From: Clostridia bacterium
Lineage (GTDB): Bacteria > Bacillota > Clostridia > Oscillospirales > Acutalibacteraceae
Length of the DNA: 19,347 nt
Reading direction: 5' to 3'
Assembly: GCA_900771085.1 (NCBI GenBank)
Contig: CAAGMR010000003.1
Coordinates: 1-19,347, forward strand
Part shown: in pieces, positions 1-6,633 of the stretch
Position numbering within the stretch: the stretch's first letter is position 1
Layout of the letters: each line of letters starts with the position of its first letter
Position numbers and translations under genes: made by a program
The notes under the pieces: model-generated
The model's database searches: none
What the model was told of the DNA's origin: nothing
Seen by the model: only the letters and a program-made list of their open reading frames with translations

Positions 1-1
1 A

Positions 2-319
2 GGCATTAAGGATAACGAATATGGCTGGTGGAGAGGAGAAAACGGCCAAGTAATCTTCGATGCTGAAGGCGTATATGAGAACGAATACGGCTGGTGGTAT
101 GTAACAGGCGGTAAGGTTGACTTCTCTTACACAGGCGTAGCTCAGAATGAGTGGGGTTGGTGGCGTATCGAGAACGGTGGCGTTAACTTCGGTTACAACG
201 GTATCGCTTCTAACGAGTACGGTACATGGTACATCAGAGATGGTCAGGTACGCTTCGACTACACAGGTGCTATCACTGTAAACGGTAAGCGTTATATGAT
301 TTCAAACGGTAAGGTAGTA
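2..319 (+). repeat. 66-bp tandem coding repeats (GWW units)
   Basis: Units lie at 2-67, 68-133, 134-199 and 200-265, with a degenerate partial unit at 266-319. The period is exactly 66 bp (22 codons). The core codons for NEYGWW are well conserved at the DNA level, while the rest of each unit differs, so this is an old repeat rather than a recent expansion. Confidence 0.8.
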
Positions 320-322
320 TAA
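2..322 (+). CDS. C-terminal end of a secreted protein with GWW repeats (partial)
   Basis: The reading frame is open from base 2 to a TAA at 320-322 and gives 106 residues; the start lies outside the window. It consists of four units of exactly 22 residues plus a shorter last one. Each full unit has the pattern G-(I/V)-x-x-N-E-(Y/W)-G-(W/T)-W-(Y/R)-x-x-x-x-G-x-V-x-F-x-(Y/A), and the protein ends in an NGK(V/R)-type cap. Aromatic-rich repeats of this kind sit at the C-termini of secreted clostridial proteins and are thought to bind the cell wall or other surface ligands, much like choline-binding repeats; that role is inferred. The same repeat begins at the C-terminus of the protein at 17567-19347, so the missing N-terminal part could be a paralogue of it. 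A strong terminator follows 20 bases after the stop. Confidence 0.85.
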   Translation, partial: GIKDNEYGWWRGENGQVIFDAEGVYENEYGWWYVTGGKVDFSYTGVAQNEWGWWRIENGGVNFGYNGIASNEYGTWYIRDGQVRFDYTGAITVNGKRYMISNGKVV

Positions 323-342
323 TTTATCTTTCCCTAAAAGAA

Positions 343-379
343 AAGGCAGTGCACGAGAGTGCACTGCCTTGTTTTATTT
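343..379 (+). terminator. Rho-independent terminator of the GWW-repeat gene
   Basis: There is a perfect 12-bp stem, AAGGCAGTGCAC at 343-354 and GTGCACTGCCTT at 359-370, with a GAGA loop followed by GTTTTATTT. It ends transcription of the gene stopping at 322. Its 3' side slightly overlaps the minus-strand regulator remnant. Confidence 0.9.
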
Positions 380-448
380 GTCTAGGCTGTCGTTGAGTTT
401 TTTGAGGAGAGAATATAAATTCTCTAGTTCTTCGTCTGAGATGTGCAT
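374..448 (-). pseudogene. C-terminal remnant of a MarR-type regulator
   Basis: Read on the minus strand, 448 to 374 encodes 24 residues ending in TAA: MHISDEELENLYSLLKK followed by LNDSLDK. This resembles the C-terminal dimerisation helix of MarR proteins and closely parallels the end of the intact regulator at 6199-6633 (MEELKTLLNLLQKLNSGLE). No winged-helix domain is visible upstream: the frame meets a stop within a few codons, and other frames show only short leucine/lysine-rich stretches. I read it as the tail of a decayed or deleted marR gene. With so short a match, a chance amphipathic peptide cannot be excluded. Confidence 0.4.
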
Positions 449-491
449 CATCGAGCTTGTTTAATAGTTTGAGCTGATTTATTAACGCATA

Positions 492-530
492 AAGCCTTGA
501 GGGTTAATCCCTCAAGGCTTATTTTTTTTT
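492..530 (+). terminator. Second rho-independent terminator, no obvious gene upstream
   Basis: There is a perfect 12-bp stem, AAGCCTTGAGGG at 492-503 and CCCTCAAGGCTT at 509-520, with a TTAAT loop, an A, and then nine T. It reads on the + strand. No + strand gene lies between it and the previous terminator at 343-379, so it is a backup terminator, the end of an untranslated RNA, or a leftover from a deleted gene. Confidence 0.85.
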
Positions 531-624
531 GCCCAAAGGGGCGAAAAATAGAAACATATAAAACCTGACTCGTGTTTTCTGACGAGCACTATAAGTGTTG
601 TTTGCGGGTTTTTAGCAAAATTAT

Positions 625-653
625 TTGTGTGTTTATTTGTTCATTGGTATAAT
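625..653 (+). promoter_or_regulatory. Probable sigma-A promoter with extended -10
   Basis: A perfect TATAAT at 648-653 is preceded by TGG, giving the TGnTATAAT extended -10. A weak -35, TTGTGT at 625-630, lies 17 bases upstream. Transcription would start near 660, about 20 bases before the first stem of the structured leader for the operon starting at 867. Confidence 0.65.
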
Positions 654-680
654 TAAAAAGGTCAAATGAATACGTATTTA

Positions 681-776
681 CAGTTTTCGAGCTCTCTTTT
701 AGAGAGCCAGAGCGCGCCCGAAAATTGCGCGCTCGAGGGTGGGTTTTCCCGCCTCCCGTGTTTGGAAAGAAAACTG
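681..776 (+). promoter_or_regulatory. Structured leader (riboswitch-like four-way junction) of the operon at 867
   Basis: A perfect 8-bp closing stem pairs CAGTTTTC (681-688) with GAAAACTG (769-776). Inside it are three consecutive hairpins: 691-707 (7-bp stem GCTCTCT/AGAGAGC), 710-734 (8-bp stem GAGCGCGC/GCGCGCTC) and 735-755 (GGG/CCC-rich stem with TTTT loop and one bulge). The 3' side of the closing stem contains AAACTGC (771-777), which could instead pair with GCAGTTT (822-828), the 5' arm of the downstream terminator. The two states are mutually exclusive, as in an aptamer-controlled attenuator. I could not match the sequence to a riboswitch class I know; a T-box was considered and its conserved sequences were not seen. 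Confidence 0.6.
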
Positions 777-820
777 CGATAAAAAGCCGGAGTGTGCGCT
801 ACCGGTATATTTTGCATACA

Positions 821-850
821 AGCAGTTTCTTTATGGAAACTGCTTTTTTA
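821..850 (+). terminator. Leader terminator (attenuator) before the operon at 867
   Basis: A perfect 9-bp stem, AGCAGTTTC at 821-829 and GAAACTGCT at 836-844, has a TTTATG loop and runs directly into T6ATTTT. It sits only 17 bases before the start codon at 867, so it acts inside the leader and must be overcome for the operon to be expressed. Confidence 0.85.
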
Positions 851-866
851 TTTTGGGGAGAAAACT

Positions 867-2120
867 ATGACTGAGGTAAAAAATATTTCAAGAAGGGCAG
901 TATCGCTTCTTTTAACTCTTACATTTCTGCTCAGCCTTTTTGGCTGTTCCGGCAATACGGAAAAAGACAATGCTGCGGATGATCCGCTCAAAAGCACCGT
1001 TACAATAGATGGTCCTTCAATAACTGTTAAAGATATGCTTGGACGAGAAGTAGAAATTCCGGCTGACACCATAAACAATACTGTTGGTGCGACCTATGGC
1101 GTGGCTACTCCATTCTTTGTAACCCTTAATCTCTCAGACAGAGTTCTTGCCTGCAACTACAAGAACGGTCAGTTTATCAAGATGGTTGATGAAACGGTAT
1201 ACAACGCAAGAGACATCGGCAACGAAGCATTAGACGTTGAAAAACTGGCAACCATTAAGCCGTCAGTTTATATCTGCAAGGGCAAGCCACAGGATTATGA
1301 CAAAATTGCAGGTGCAACAACTTTAAATATTCCAACTCTTACAATCTCGGCAGAAAATCCTGACGAAGTAATTTACGTTTATGAAATGCTTGGAAAGGCA
1401 TTCGGAGTAGAAGAACGTGCTCAGGTTCTGATCAATTACCTTAAAACAGAACTTCAGAATATTGACAATCTGGCCGCAACAATTCCTGAAGAAAGTAAAG
1501 TAACCGCACTCTGCATGGGCTCGGAACTCGGCAGAGTAGCAGGCGATGATATGCTCCAGACAATTATGCTGAAAAAGGTTGGAGCAAAAACAGTGGTTGA
1601 TGATGTAAAGAAAGACAGATGGTGGGTAAACATTGGCGTCGAAGAGATTTTCAACAGAAATCCAGACTGCCTGTTTGTAACCAGCTCGGGTGTAAGAGAT
1701 TACTCGGCTGAACAGCTTTACTCTGATCCTGCCTGGAATGCAGTTACAGCAGTTCAAAACAAGAGAGTATATGTAATACCTGCGCTCAAGGATTCCTGGG
1801 ATATGCCGGGACCTGCTTTCATTCTTGCTATGTATTACATGATGCATTGCATGTATCCTGACATCGTAAATGCAGAATTCCGGTGGGTGCATACTACTTC
1901 TGTGGTGCATGGAGCCATGACTATGACGCTCAGGCAATCAAGGGCGCTCTGGCAAATCAGGCAAAGTATATCGGCATGGTCGGAAGCCATGAAAAGGTTC
2001 AGAAAATCTTTAGCTTCCTCCGTTCAGAAGGTGTTCCACAGGAAAAACTTGATACCGTTTACACACCGGTGGGACTTGATATTGCAGACGGATCTCCTGC
2101 AGAGATTGCTTTTGCTGTAA
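867..2120 (+). CDS. Lipoprotein substrate-binding protein of an ABC importer, C-terminus replaced by out-of-frame sequence
   Basis: The start ATG at 867 follows GGGGAG at 855-860. Upstream in-frame codons lie inside the leader terminator and are not used. Residues 1-27 form a lipoprotein signal with lipobox LFGC (Cys27). From about residue 55 the protein reads as a TroA/BtuF/FepB-type class III binding protein: DMLGREVEIP near the start, LATIKPSVYI for the first lobe, a helical connector, then RNPDCLFVTS and NKRVYVIPALKDSWDMPGPAF in the second lobe. Family members bind iron chelates, corrinoids, haem or molybdate; the ligand here is unknown. Homology stops near 1875-1882. The last ~78 residues are a frame-shifted reading of an XdhC C-terminal domain, so the usual final helices (compare the FYQNFYG segment of the protein at 8912) are missing. 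No permease or ATPase follows. It may be non-functional. Confidence 0.8.
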   Translation: MTEVKNISRRAVSLLLTLTFLLSLFGCSGNTEKDNAADDPLKSTVTIDGPSITVKDMLGREVEIPADTINNTVGATYGVATPFFVTLNLSDRVLACNYKNGQFIKMVDETVYNARDIGNEALDVEKLATIKPSVYICKGKPQDYDKIAGATTLNIPTLTISAENPDEVIYVYEMLGKAFGVEERAQVLINYLKTELQNIDNLAATIPEESKVTALCMGSELGRVAGDDMLQTIMLKKVGAKTVVDDVKKDRWWVNIGVEEIFNRNPDCLFVTSSGVRDYSAEQLYSDPAWNAVTAVQNKRVYVIPALKDSWDMPGPAFILAMYYMMHCMYPDIVNAEFRWVHTTSVVHGAMTMTLRQSRALWQIRQSISAWSEAMKRFRKSLASSVQKVFHRKNLIPFTHRWDLILQTDLLQRLLLL

Positions 2121-2248
2121 TGGCAGAGATCCTGATGATTAAAAACAACGGAACAGGTGATAATTGCAAGGGAATAAAAACTAAATTCCTGGCAAGCAAC
2201 TGTGAAAGTATGGTAGAACCAATAGGAGAGGACAGTCGACATGCGTAA
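1883..2248 (+). pseudogene. C-terminal remnant of an XdhC/CoxI-family protein
   Basis: In the +2 frame relative to the binding protein, bases ~1880-2248 encode a recognisable XdhC C-terminal (Rossmann) domain. It shows SHDYDAQAIKGAL (compare the family's RGHxxD...L), then YIGMVGSHEKVQKIF, then PVGLDIADGSPAEIA and AEILM. XdhC proteins help insert or sulfurate molybdenum cofactor in molybdenum hydroxylases. The N-terminal domain and start are absent. The only upstream start in frame is a GTG at 1883 with no convincing ribosome binding site, and the frame is fused out of phase to the upstream gene. This is best read as the 3' end of a gene left by an internal deletion. Its stop (2246-2248) overlaps the next gene's start at 2241. 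Confidence 0.75.
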
Positions 2249-3122
2249 GATAATTGCAGCTTTGCTTGTCCTCGTAATGCTTCCGCTTACAGCCTGTCAT
2301 GTGACTGTTAATAACAGCATAAGACTTGCAAAATCAGATGATATTCATACAATCGTATTAGTGTCAGATACACAGAGATATGCCCAGAATGATCCGATTA
2401 CCAATGAACTGATGATGCAGAAGCTGGTTGATGGTAAGGATAAATACCACATAGAATATGTCGTTCATACAGGTGACCTGGTTCAGATACCTGAAGACGA
2501 TGCACAGTGGGATGTTGCAAAAAAATCACTTGATATCTTAAACGGCAAAATACCATATGGCGTTCTTGCGGGAAACCACGACCAGGTCAGCGGAGAAGAC
2601 CGTTTTTCACAGTACAGAAAATACTTTGGAACAGATGTCGCTGACGATGGCAGAGCCCATAGTCAGCTGGTGAAAATCGGAAGCAGGGAATTCATATTCG
2701 TATTTATCAGCGATGATCCGGACAGGGCTTCAATAGATTATGCCAACTATATATTTGCAAGCAATCCTGATAAAACAGGAGTTCTTTGTACCCATAGATT
2801 CCTAAAAGAAGATTATTCTCCTGATGACATGGGACAGTATATGCTGGATAATATAATAAAGAATAATAAGAATGTATCACTGGTACTTTGCGGACACGAG
2901 TCAGCTGCCGGCTGTAAAGAGATAACTCTCGAGGACGGAAGAACAGTTCTGAGTGTCATCGCCGACTACCAGGATGCGGAAACTCCGGGCACAATGATGT
3001 ATCTTCAGATAAATGAAACTGACAATACGCTGACCGGCCTGTCATATTCTCCTATAGAGAAATCATATGAGGGATATGCCGGAACTGAAGCAGACTCATT
3101 TACTGTAAACCTGCCCTGGTAA
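2241..3122 (+). CDS. Lipoprotein calcineurin-like metallophosphoesterase
   Basis: 293 residues. ATG at 2241 follows GGAGAGG at 2225-2231. Residues 1-19 are a lipoprotein signal with lipobox LTAC (Cys19), so the enzyme should be anchored outside the membrane. The metal-binding motifs of the calcineurin-like family appear in order: SDTQ (Asp43, with Thr-Gln in place of the usual DxH), HTGDLV (Asp79), GNHD (111-114), CTHRF (His185) and CGHE (His219). The length and the DTQ variant fit the bacterial YvnB-like group of secreted phosphoesterases; the substrate is unknown. The gene overlaps the XdhC remnant by 8 bases and is followed after 18 bases by the methyltransferase, so it belongs to the operon starting at 867. 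Export distinguishes it from its two cytoplasmic neighbours. Confidence 0.85.
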   Translation: MRKIIAALLVLVMLPLTACHVTVNNSIRLAKSDDIHTIVLVSDTQRYAQNDPITNELMMQKLVDGKDKYHIEYVVHTGDLVQIPEDDAQWDVAKKSLDILNGKIPYGVLAGNHDQVSGEDRFSQYRKYFGTDVADDGRAHSQLVKIGSREFIFVFISDDPDRASIDYANYIFASNPDKTGVLCTHRFLKEDYSPDDMGQYMLDNIIKNNKNVSLVLCGHESAAGCKEITLEDGRTVLSVIADYQDAETPGTMMYLQINETDNTLTGLSYSPIEKSYEGYAGTEADSFTVNLPW

Positions 3123-3140
3123 TACAAAAGAGGAAAAGAA

Positions 3141-4004
3141 ATGAAAGAATTATCTGTTGAGTTTTTTGATGAATTATGGAAAGAGTCCCAGCCAAAGGAT
3201 GGTATGAAGCATACCAGGGAAACCTGGGACAGACTGGCTGAGAACTGGAAGCATGATCCGCCTGAGGTAATGGCTGCCAAAGATAAGCAGTGCAGGGAAA
3301 TCGTTAATTACCTTTTAAGCCGCGGTGCTATAGATGAAAACTCATCGGTAATTGATATCGGCTGCGGCTCCGGAAACTATTCGGTTGAATTTGCAAAGAA
3401 AGTAAAGCACGTTACATGCTCAGACATTTCACCAAAGATGCTTGAGTATGCAAAGGAAGCGGCTGCAGATGCCGGCCTTTCCAACATGGACTTTGTGGAG
3501 TGCGACTTTATGGACAAGGACGCAGACCTTAAGAAATGGGAGAAGCAGTTTGATCTAGCCTTTACTTCTCTCACTCCTGCAATGGATGGTTTGCAGTCAA
3601 TTGAACAGTGTAATGCCATAAGCAGAAACTGGTGTTTTAACAACAGCTTCGTTTACAGAAAAGACAATGTGCGCAATGCAGTAATAGCAGATTTCTACGG
3701 AAAAGAAGTTACAAACCGCTGGGGCAACAGTTCCACTTATTGCCTTTTCAATATCCTCTGGCATATGGGTTATGCGCCGGAAGTAAGATACTACAAAGAA
3801 GTAATCTCATATGAATATGAATTGACAAAGGGCCTCGCCGAGGGAATAGCAAGTAACGTAATAAGAGACCGCGCACCTACAGATGAAGAGGTAACGGCTC
3901 TCTATGACTATCTGGGCAAGAACCTTGCCAAAGATGGAATGATAAGTAAAAATACCGAGTCCCTTTTCGCCTGGACAATATGGAATGTTAACCATGAAGT
4001 GTAA
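3141..4004 (+). CDS. Class I SAM-dependent methyltransferase
   Basis: 287 residues. ATG at 3141 is preceded by AGAGGAAAAG. Motif I is VIDIGCGSGNYS (residues 70-81), followed by an acidic post-I loop, CSDISPKML (93-101), and VECDFMD (119-125), which is the adenine-contacting region. These are hallmarks of the Rossmann-fold UbiE/Methyltransf_11-type enzymes acting on small molecules. The C-terminal ~150 residues (tyrosine- and tryptophan-rich) are more divergent and probably bind the acceptor, which cannot be named from sequence. The end overlaps the radical SAM gene by 11 bases, implying translational coupling. Methyltransferases are often found beside chelate or metal importers, but a link to the broken transporter upstream is inference. 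Confidence 0.85.
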   Translation: MKELSVEFFDELWKESQPKDGMKHTRETWDRLAENWKHDPPEVMAAKDKQCREIVNYLLSRGAIDENSSVIDIGCGSGNYSVEFAKKVKHVTCSDISPKMLEYAKEAAADAGLSNMDFVECDFMDKDADLKKWEKQFDLAFTSLTPAMDGLQSIEQCNAISRNWCFNNSFVYRKDNVRNAVIADFYGKEVTNRWGNSSTYCLFNILWHMGYAPEVRYYKEVISYEYELTKGLAEGIASNVIRDRAPTDEEVTALYDYLGKNLAKDGMISKNTESLFAWTIWNVNHEV

Positions 4005-4956
4005 TTATTGCGAGTGGAGATGTGACTTAAGCAAGCATGATGGTATTTGCAAAAGATATGAATTAAATGGTAACGAAATCCGGGAAAAAGAACCTTTTTC
4101 CTGGATTGACTTTTATCCCTATACGATAGAAAGTATGCCGTTTTATCATGTCATGCCGGGAGAAACCGTTATTCAGATTGGCACGGTATCCTGCAATGCA
4201 CGCTGCTCATATTGCATTAATTCACATCTGGCCATTGAAGAAAACGACAAAAGAATACTTAAGAGAAAAAGCGCTCAGCAGATAGTCTCACTTTGTGAGC
4301 AAATGGATGCAAAGGGTGTGGTTTTTGCTGTCAACGAAGTCACATGCTTTTTGCCATCAGCTTTTGAGACGGCAAAAGTTCTTCATGAACACGGCCTCAA
4401 AGTCGGATGTCTCACAAACGGATTCCAGACTGAAGAGATGGCAATAGAACTCGCAAAGTCAATGGATTTCATCAATGTCAGTCTCAAATCAATATCTGAT
4501 GAGTTCTACAGAAAAGAACTGGGACTTTCCGGGGTTCAGCCGGTTCTGAGAAACATAAGGATCTTCAATGAGAACACCCACCTTGAAATAGTTACACCTC
4601 TGGTAAAGGAAATCGTAGACGGCGAAATATTTGAAATTATGGATTTCCTTGAGTCAGTGAACCCTGAACTGGTCTGGCATCTGTTTAGACTTATGCCAAA
4701 TTTTGAGCGCGAAAGCGAGCGGGACATGACGCATGAAAAGATGCTGGAGATATATGAAACAGCCAGAAAGAGACTGCCATATACCTATCTCGGCAACTTT
4801 GCCGGTTCTCAGTGGGTTGACACGACCTGCCCGGATTGCGGCGAACTTCTCATAAAGAGAATCTGTACCGGAGCCTGGCTTGGCGGAACAATGATGAACA
4901 GTTTACAGAATGGATGCTGCCCGAAATGTGGCAGGAGAATAAATGGAGTGTTCTGA
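3994..4956 (+). CDS. Radical SAM protein, PflA / AmmeMemoRadiSam-like, with C-terminal zinc-ribbon-like cysteines
   Basis: I chose ATG at 3994 (320 residues) because a weak GGAA lies 9 bases upstream; an in-frame ATG at 3985 is also possible. The N-terminus has CxxCxxxC with a fourth Cys in GIC (Cys3, 6, 10, 19). Then come FYHVMPGETVIQIGT and the radical SAM cluster motif CNARCSYC (Cys67, 71, 74). This order closely follows radical SAM enzymes of the PflA family (COG1180) that accompany AMMECR1 and Memo proteins, which carry a DPIEKKPLYHFLPGS-like segment. Neither partner is encoded here. The C-terminus has CPDCG and CPKCG pairs, likely a metal-binding ribbon. Reaction and substrate are unknown. 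The stop is 2 bases from the next start, so the two genes are probably co-translated. Confidence 0.85.
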   Translation: MKCNYCEWRCDLSKHDGICKRYELNGNEIREKEPFSWIDFYPYTIESMPFYHVMPGETVIQIGTVSCNARCSYCINSHLAIEENDKRILKRKSAQQIVSLCEQMDAKGVVFAVNEVTCFLPSAFETAKVLHEHGLKVGCLTNGFQTEEMAIELAKSMDFINVSLKSISDEFYRKELGLSGVQPVLRNIRIFNENTHLEIVTPLVKEIVDGEIFEIMDFLESVNPELVWHLFRLMPNFERESERDMTHEKMLEIYETARKRLPYTYLGNFAGSQWVDTTCPDCGELLIKRICTGAWLGGTMMNSLQNGCCPKCGRRINGVF

Positions 4957-4958
4957 AT

Positions 4959-6110
4959 ATGCCTGAAATAATGATTGATGTAAACGGCTGGCAAGGTCTT
5001 TTCGACTTCGTCGAAGGCGACCCGATTACAGGGGAAGGTGCTTACCTGGAACTGCCGAAAGAAATATGCGCAAGACACCCTTATCCGGGTGACCTTAATA
5101 AAGCGGCAATACCGTGGGTAACGGATATTGCCCTTGAAGTAAGCAATAAATATTCTCCGAATTTGATGGTACTCTCCTATGCAACCGGCAACCTTATGAG
5201 AGTGAATTCAAAGCTCAGTGCTTCAGAGAAGAAAAAACTTGCAAAGTACACGCTTTCAGAAGCATATCGCTTTGCTGAACAGAGCGGGTATGAGCCGATT
5301 ATTGTCAGCACGGGAAACATGAAGCCGATTGACAACGTTTTAAGCCTTGACGGTATAGAAGGTTATTTATCTGTTTCCGCCGACCCTTACATGGCCGGTA
5401 TATTTGGAGCAGGGGAACATGATTATGATTACGTAAAGACGATAGAAGGCATTACGTGCGAAACAAAAGAGTCCTTTCTTGACCGCTTTAACATAAGCGA
5501 CGCTTATGCGGTAGAAAGGACACCTGATATTGTTCTTTATTCTGATGGGATAGCTGCATTTACAAACACCGGAGGCCGTGGCACAACTCTTGAGGCTATG
5601 CATACGGATGAGGATTTCTGTTTTGCTGCAGCTGAATTTGAAGACTTGCCTGACAGCATATTTGATTTCAGAGCGTATGTTGACAGTCTTCTTAATGACG
5701 GTCATAAAATAGCGGTAATTATTGCGGAATCAATTGACGAAGAGGATATGCCAAAAGGCTCAAAACGAATGACAAAAATCCGCAACGGCATTCATTATAC
5801 GGAGAATGTCATTTTCTATTACGCTTTGCTCAATGGCGTGGAATTCAACTCTGAAGGTACAGCATACATCTTCCACAATCCATTCCTTAAGAGACCGACA
5901 AAAAAGAGATATCCATACAGCTATATCAAGACCGACAAATATCAAAGCCCGATAGGCTATAACAGAAGCTTTAAAACAGCTTCTGTCGGAACCAGATCGG
6001 GCATACTGCACTCTGCAACAATGTCAGATTATTCATTTGAATGCCACTGTCGTGGACTTGCTGAATCGGGATTGCTGGTGTTTATAAACGAGAAAAAATT
6101 ATCCGTTTAA
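4959..6110 (+). CDS. Protein of unknown function, 383 residues
   Basis: I do not recognise this family. ATG at 4959 follows GGAG at 4945-4948 and lies just after the radical SAM stop; a second in-frame ATG at 4971 is possible. No signal peptide or membrane segment is visible, so it should be cytosolic. Notable stretches are DVNGWQGLFDFVEGDP at the N-terminus, LSYATGNL and VSTGNMKPID, AGIFGAGEHDYDY, VLYSDGIAAFTNTGGRGTT, and VIIAESIDEEDMPKG. The pattern of hydrophobic strands ending in small or acidic residues suggests an alpha/beta enzyme, possibly metal-dependent hydrolase or phosphatase-like, but there is no decisive motif. As the last gene of the operon, its tight coupling to the radical SAM gene suggests that the two act on one pathway. 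Confidence 0.75.
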   Translation: MPEIMIDVNGWQGLFDFVEGDPITGEGAYLELPKEICARHPYPGDLNKAAIPWVTDIALEVSNKYSPNLMVLSYATGNLMRVNSKLSASEKKKLAKYTLSEAYRFAEQSGYEPIIVSTGNMKPIDNVLSLDGIEGYLSVSADPYMAGIFGAGEHDYDYVKTIEGITCETKESFLDRFNISDAYAVERTPDIVLYSDGIAAFTNTGGRGTTLEAMHTDEDFCFAAAEFEDLPDSIFDFRAYVDSLLNDGHKIAVIIAESIDEEDMPKGSKRMTKIRNGIHYTENVIFYYALLNGVEFNSEGTAYIFHNPFLKRPTKKRYPYSYIKTDKYQSPIGYNRSFKTASVGTRSGILHSATMSDYSFECHCRGLAESGLLVFINEKKLSV

Positions 6111-6116
6111 AAACGA

Positions 6117-6150
6117 GGGCCCGTACACGAATGTGTACGGGCCCCTTTTT
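6117..6150. terminator. Bidirectional rho-independent terminator between convergent operons
   Basis: A perfect 12-bp GC-rich stem, GGGCCCGTACAC at 6117-6128 and GTGTACGGGCCC at 6133-6144, has a GAAT loop followed by CTTTTT on the + strand. On the minus strand the hairpin is followed by TCGTTTTTAAA, so it can also stop transcription from the regulator ending at 6199. It starts 6 bases after the + strand stop codon. Confidence 0.9.
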
Positions 6151-6198
6151 GGCCAATTTTAAAACTTTCCGCATCTTAAAAACTTGACCTTTATGAAA

Positions 6199-6633
6199 TT
6201 ACTCTAGACCGCTGTTGAGCTTCTGGAGTAAATTCAACAATGTTTTGAGCTCTTCCATGTTAAGAGCTTTGTACTGTTCAGGAATATTGTTTCTGAACTC
6301 GGCATGAACCGAATCGATATGTTTTGCCATATCATCTGTGAGATAAAGATTAATTGCACGTCTGTCTTTTTTGTTCCTATCGCGACGGATGATTTTTCCA
6401 TCTTCCAGCTTCAAAAGAACATCGCTAAGAGACTGTGGCCTGATTGATAAAATATCGGCCAGCTCTTTCTGGGTTATCCCCGGATTGTGTCTGATATTGT
6501 GAACGATTCTATGTTCCTGTTCGGACAGCTTGGCTTTTGGCTTAGGCATATTCTGACTGTTTGCGCGTCGAACAAGTTTCTGATTTTTCTGCTGTTCTTC
6601 CCAGACTTTTAAAATAAGTTCATTTCTATTCAT
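6199..6633 (-). CDS. MarR-family transcriptional regulator
   Basis: 144 residues from ATG at 6633-6631. An adjacent ATG at 6636-6634 overlaps the exporter stop as ATGA, but the AGGAAG ribosome binding site is too close to it, so the second ATG is preferred. The centre carries the winged helix-turn-helix: LSEQEHRIVHNIRHN, then ITQKELADILSIRPQSLSD (recognition helix) and the wing with RRDRNKKDRRAINLYLT. The DRR signature in the wing and the C-terminal leucine-rich helix (MEELKTLLNLLQKLNSGLE) are typical of MarR dimers. It is co-transcribed with the upstream ABC exporter. A palindrome near the operon promoter (8504-8528) fits as its operator, so it probably represses its own operon until an antimicrobial or metabolite is sensed; the effector is unknown. 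Confidence 0.9.
   Translation of the reverse strand: MNRNELILKVWEEQQKNQKLVRRANSQNMPKPKAKLSEQEHRIVHNIRHNPGITQKELADILSIRPQSLSDVLLKLEDGKIIRRDRNKKDRRAINLYLTDDMAKHIDSVHAEFRNNIPEQYKALNMEELKTLLNLLQKLNSGLE

Noticed and set aside
1875..1880. EcoRI site (GAATTC) exactly at the binding-protein/XdhC junction, suggesting a cloning chimera
   Set aside because: GAATTC also occurs at other places in the window (for example near 5841, 14200 and 18229), so its presence at the junction is not strong evidence for an artefact; read mapping would decide.
1323..1937. 204-residue open frame on the minus strand inside the binding-protein gene
   Set aside because: It lies wholly opposite a gene with a clear lipobox and family motifs, has a Cys/His/Tyr-rich composition typical of antisense shadows, and has no family features or ribosome binding site.
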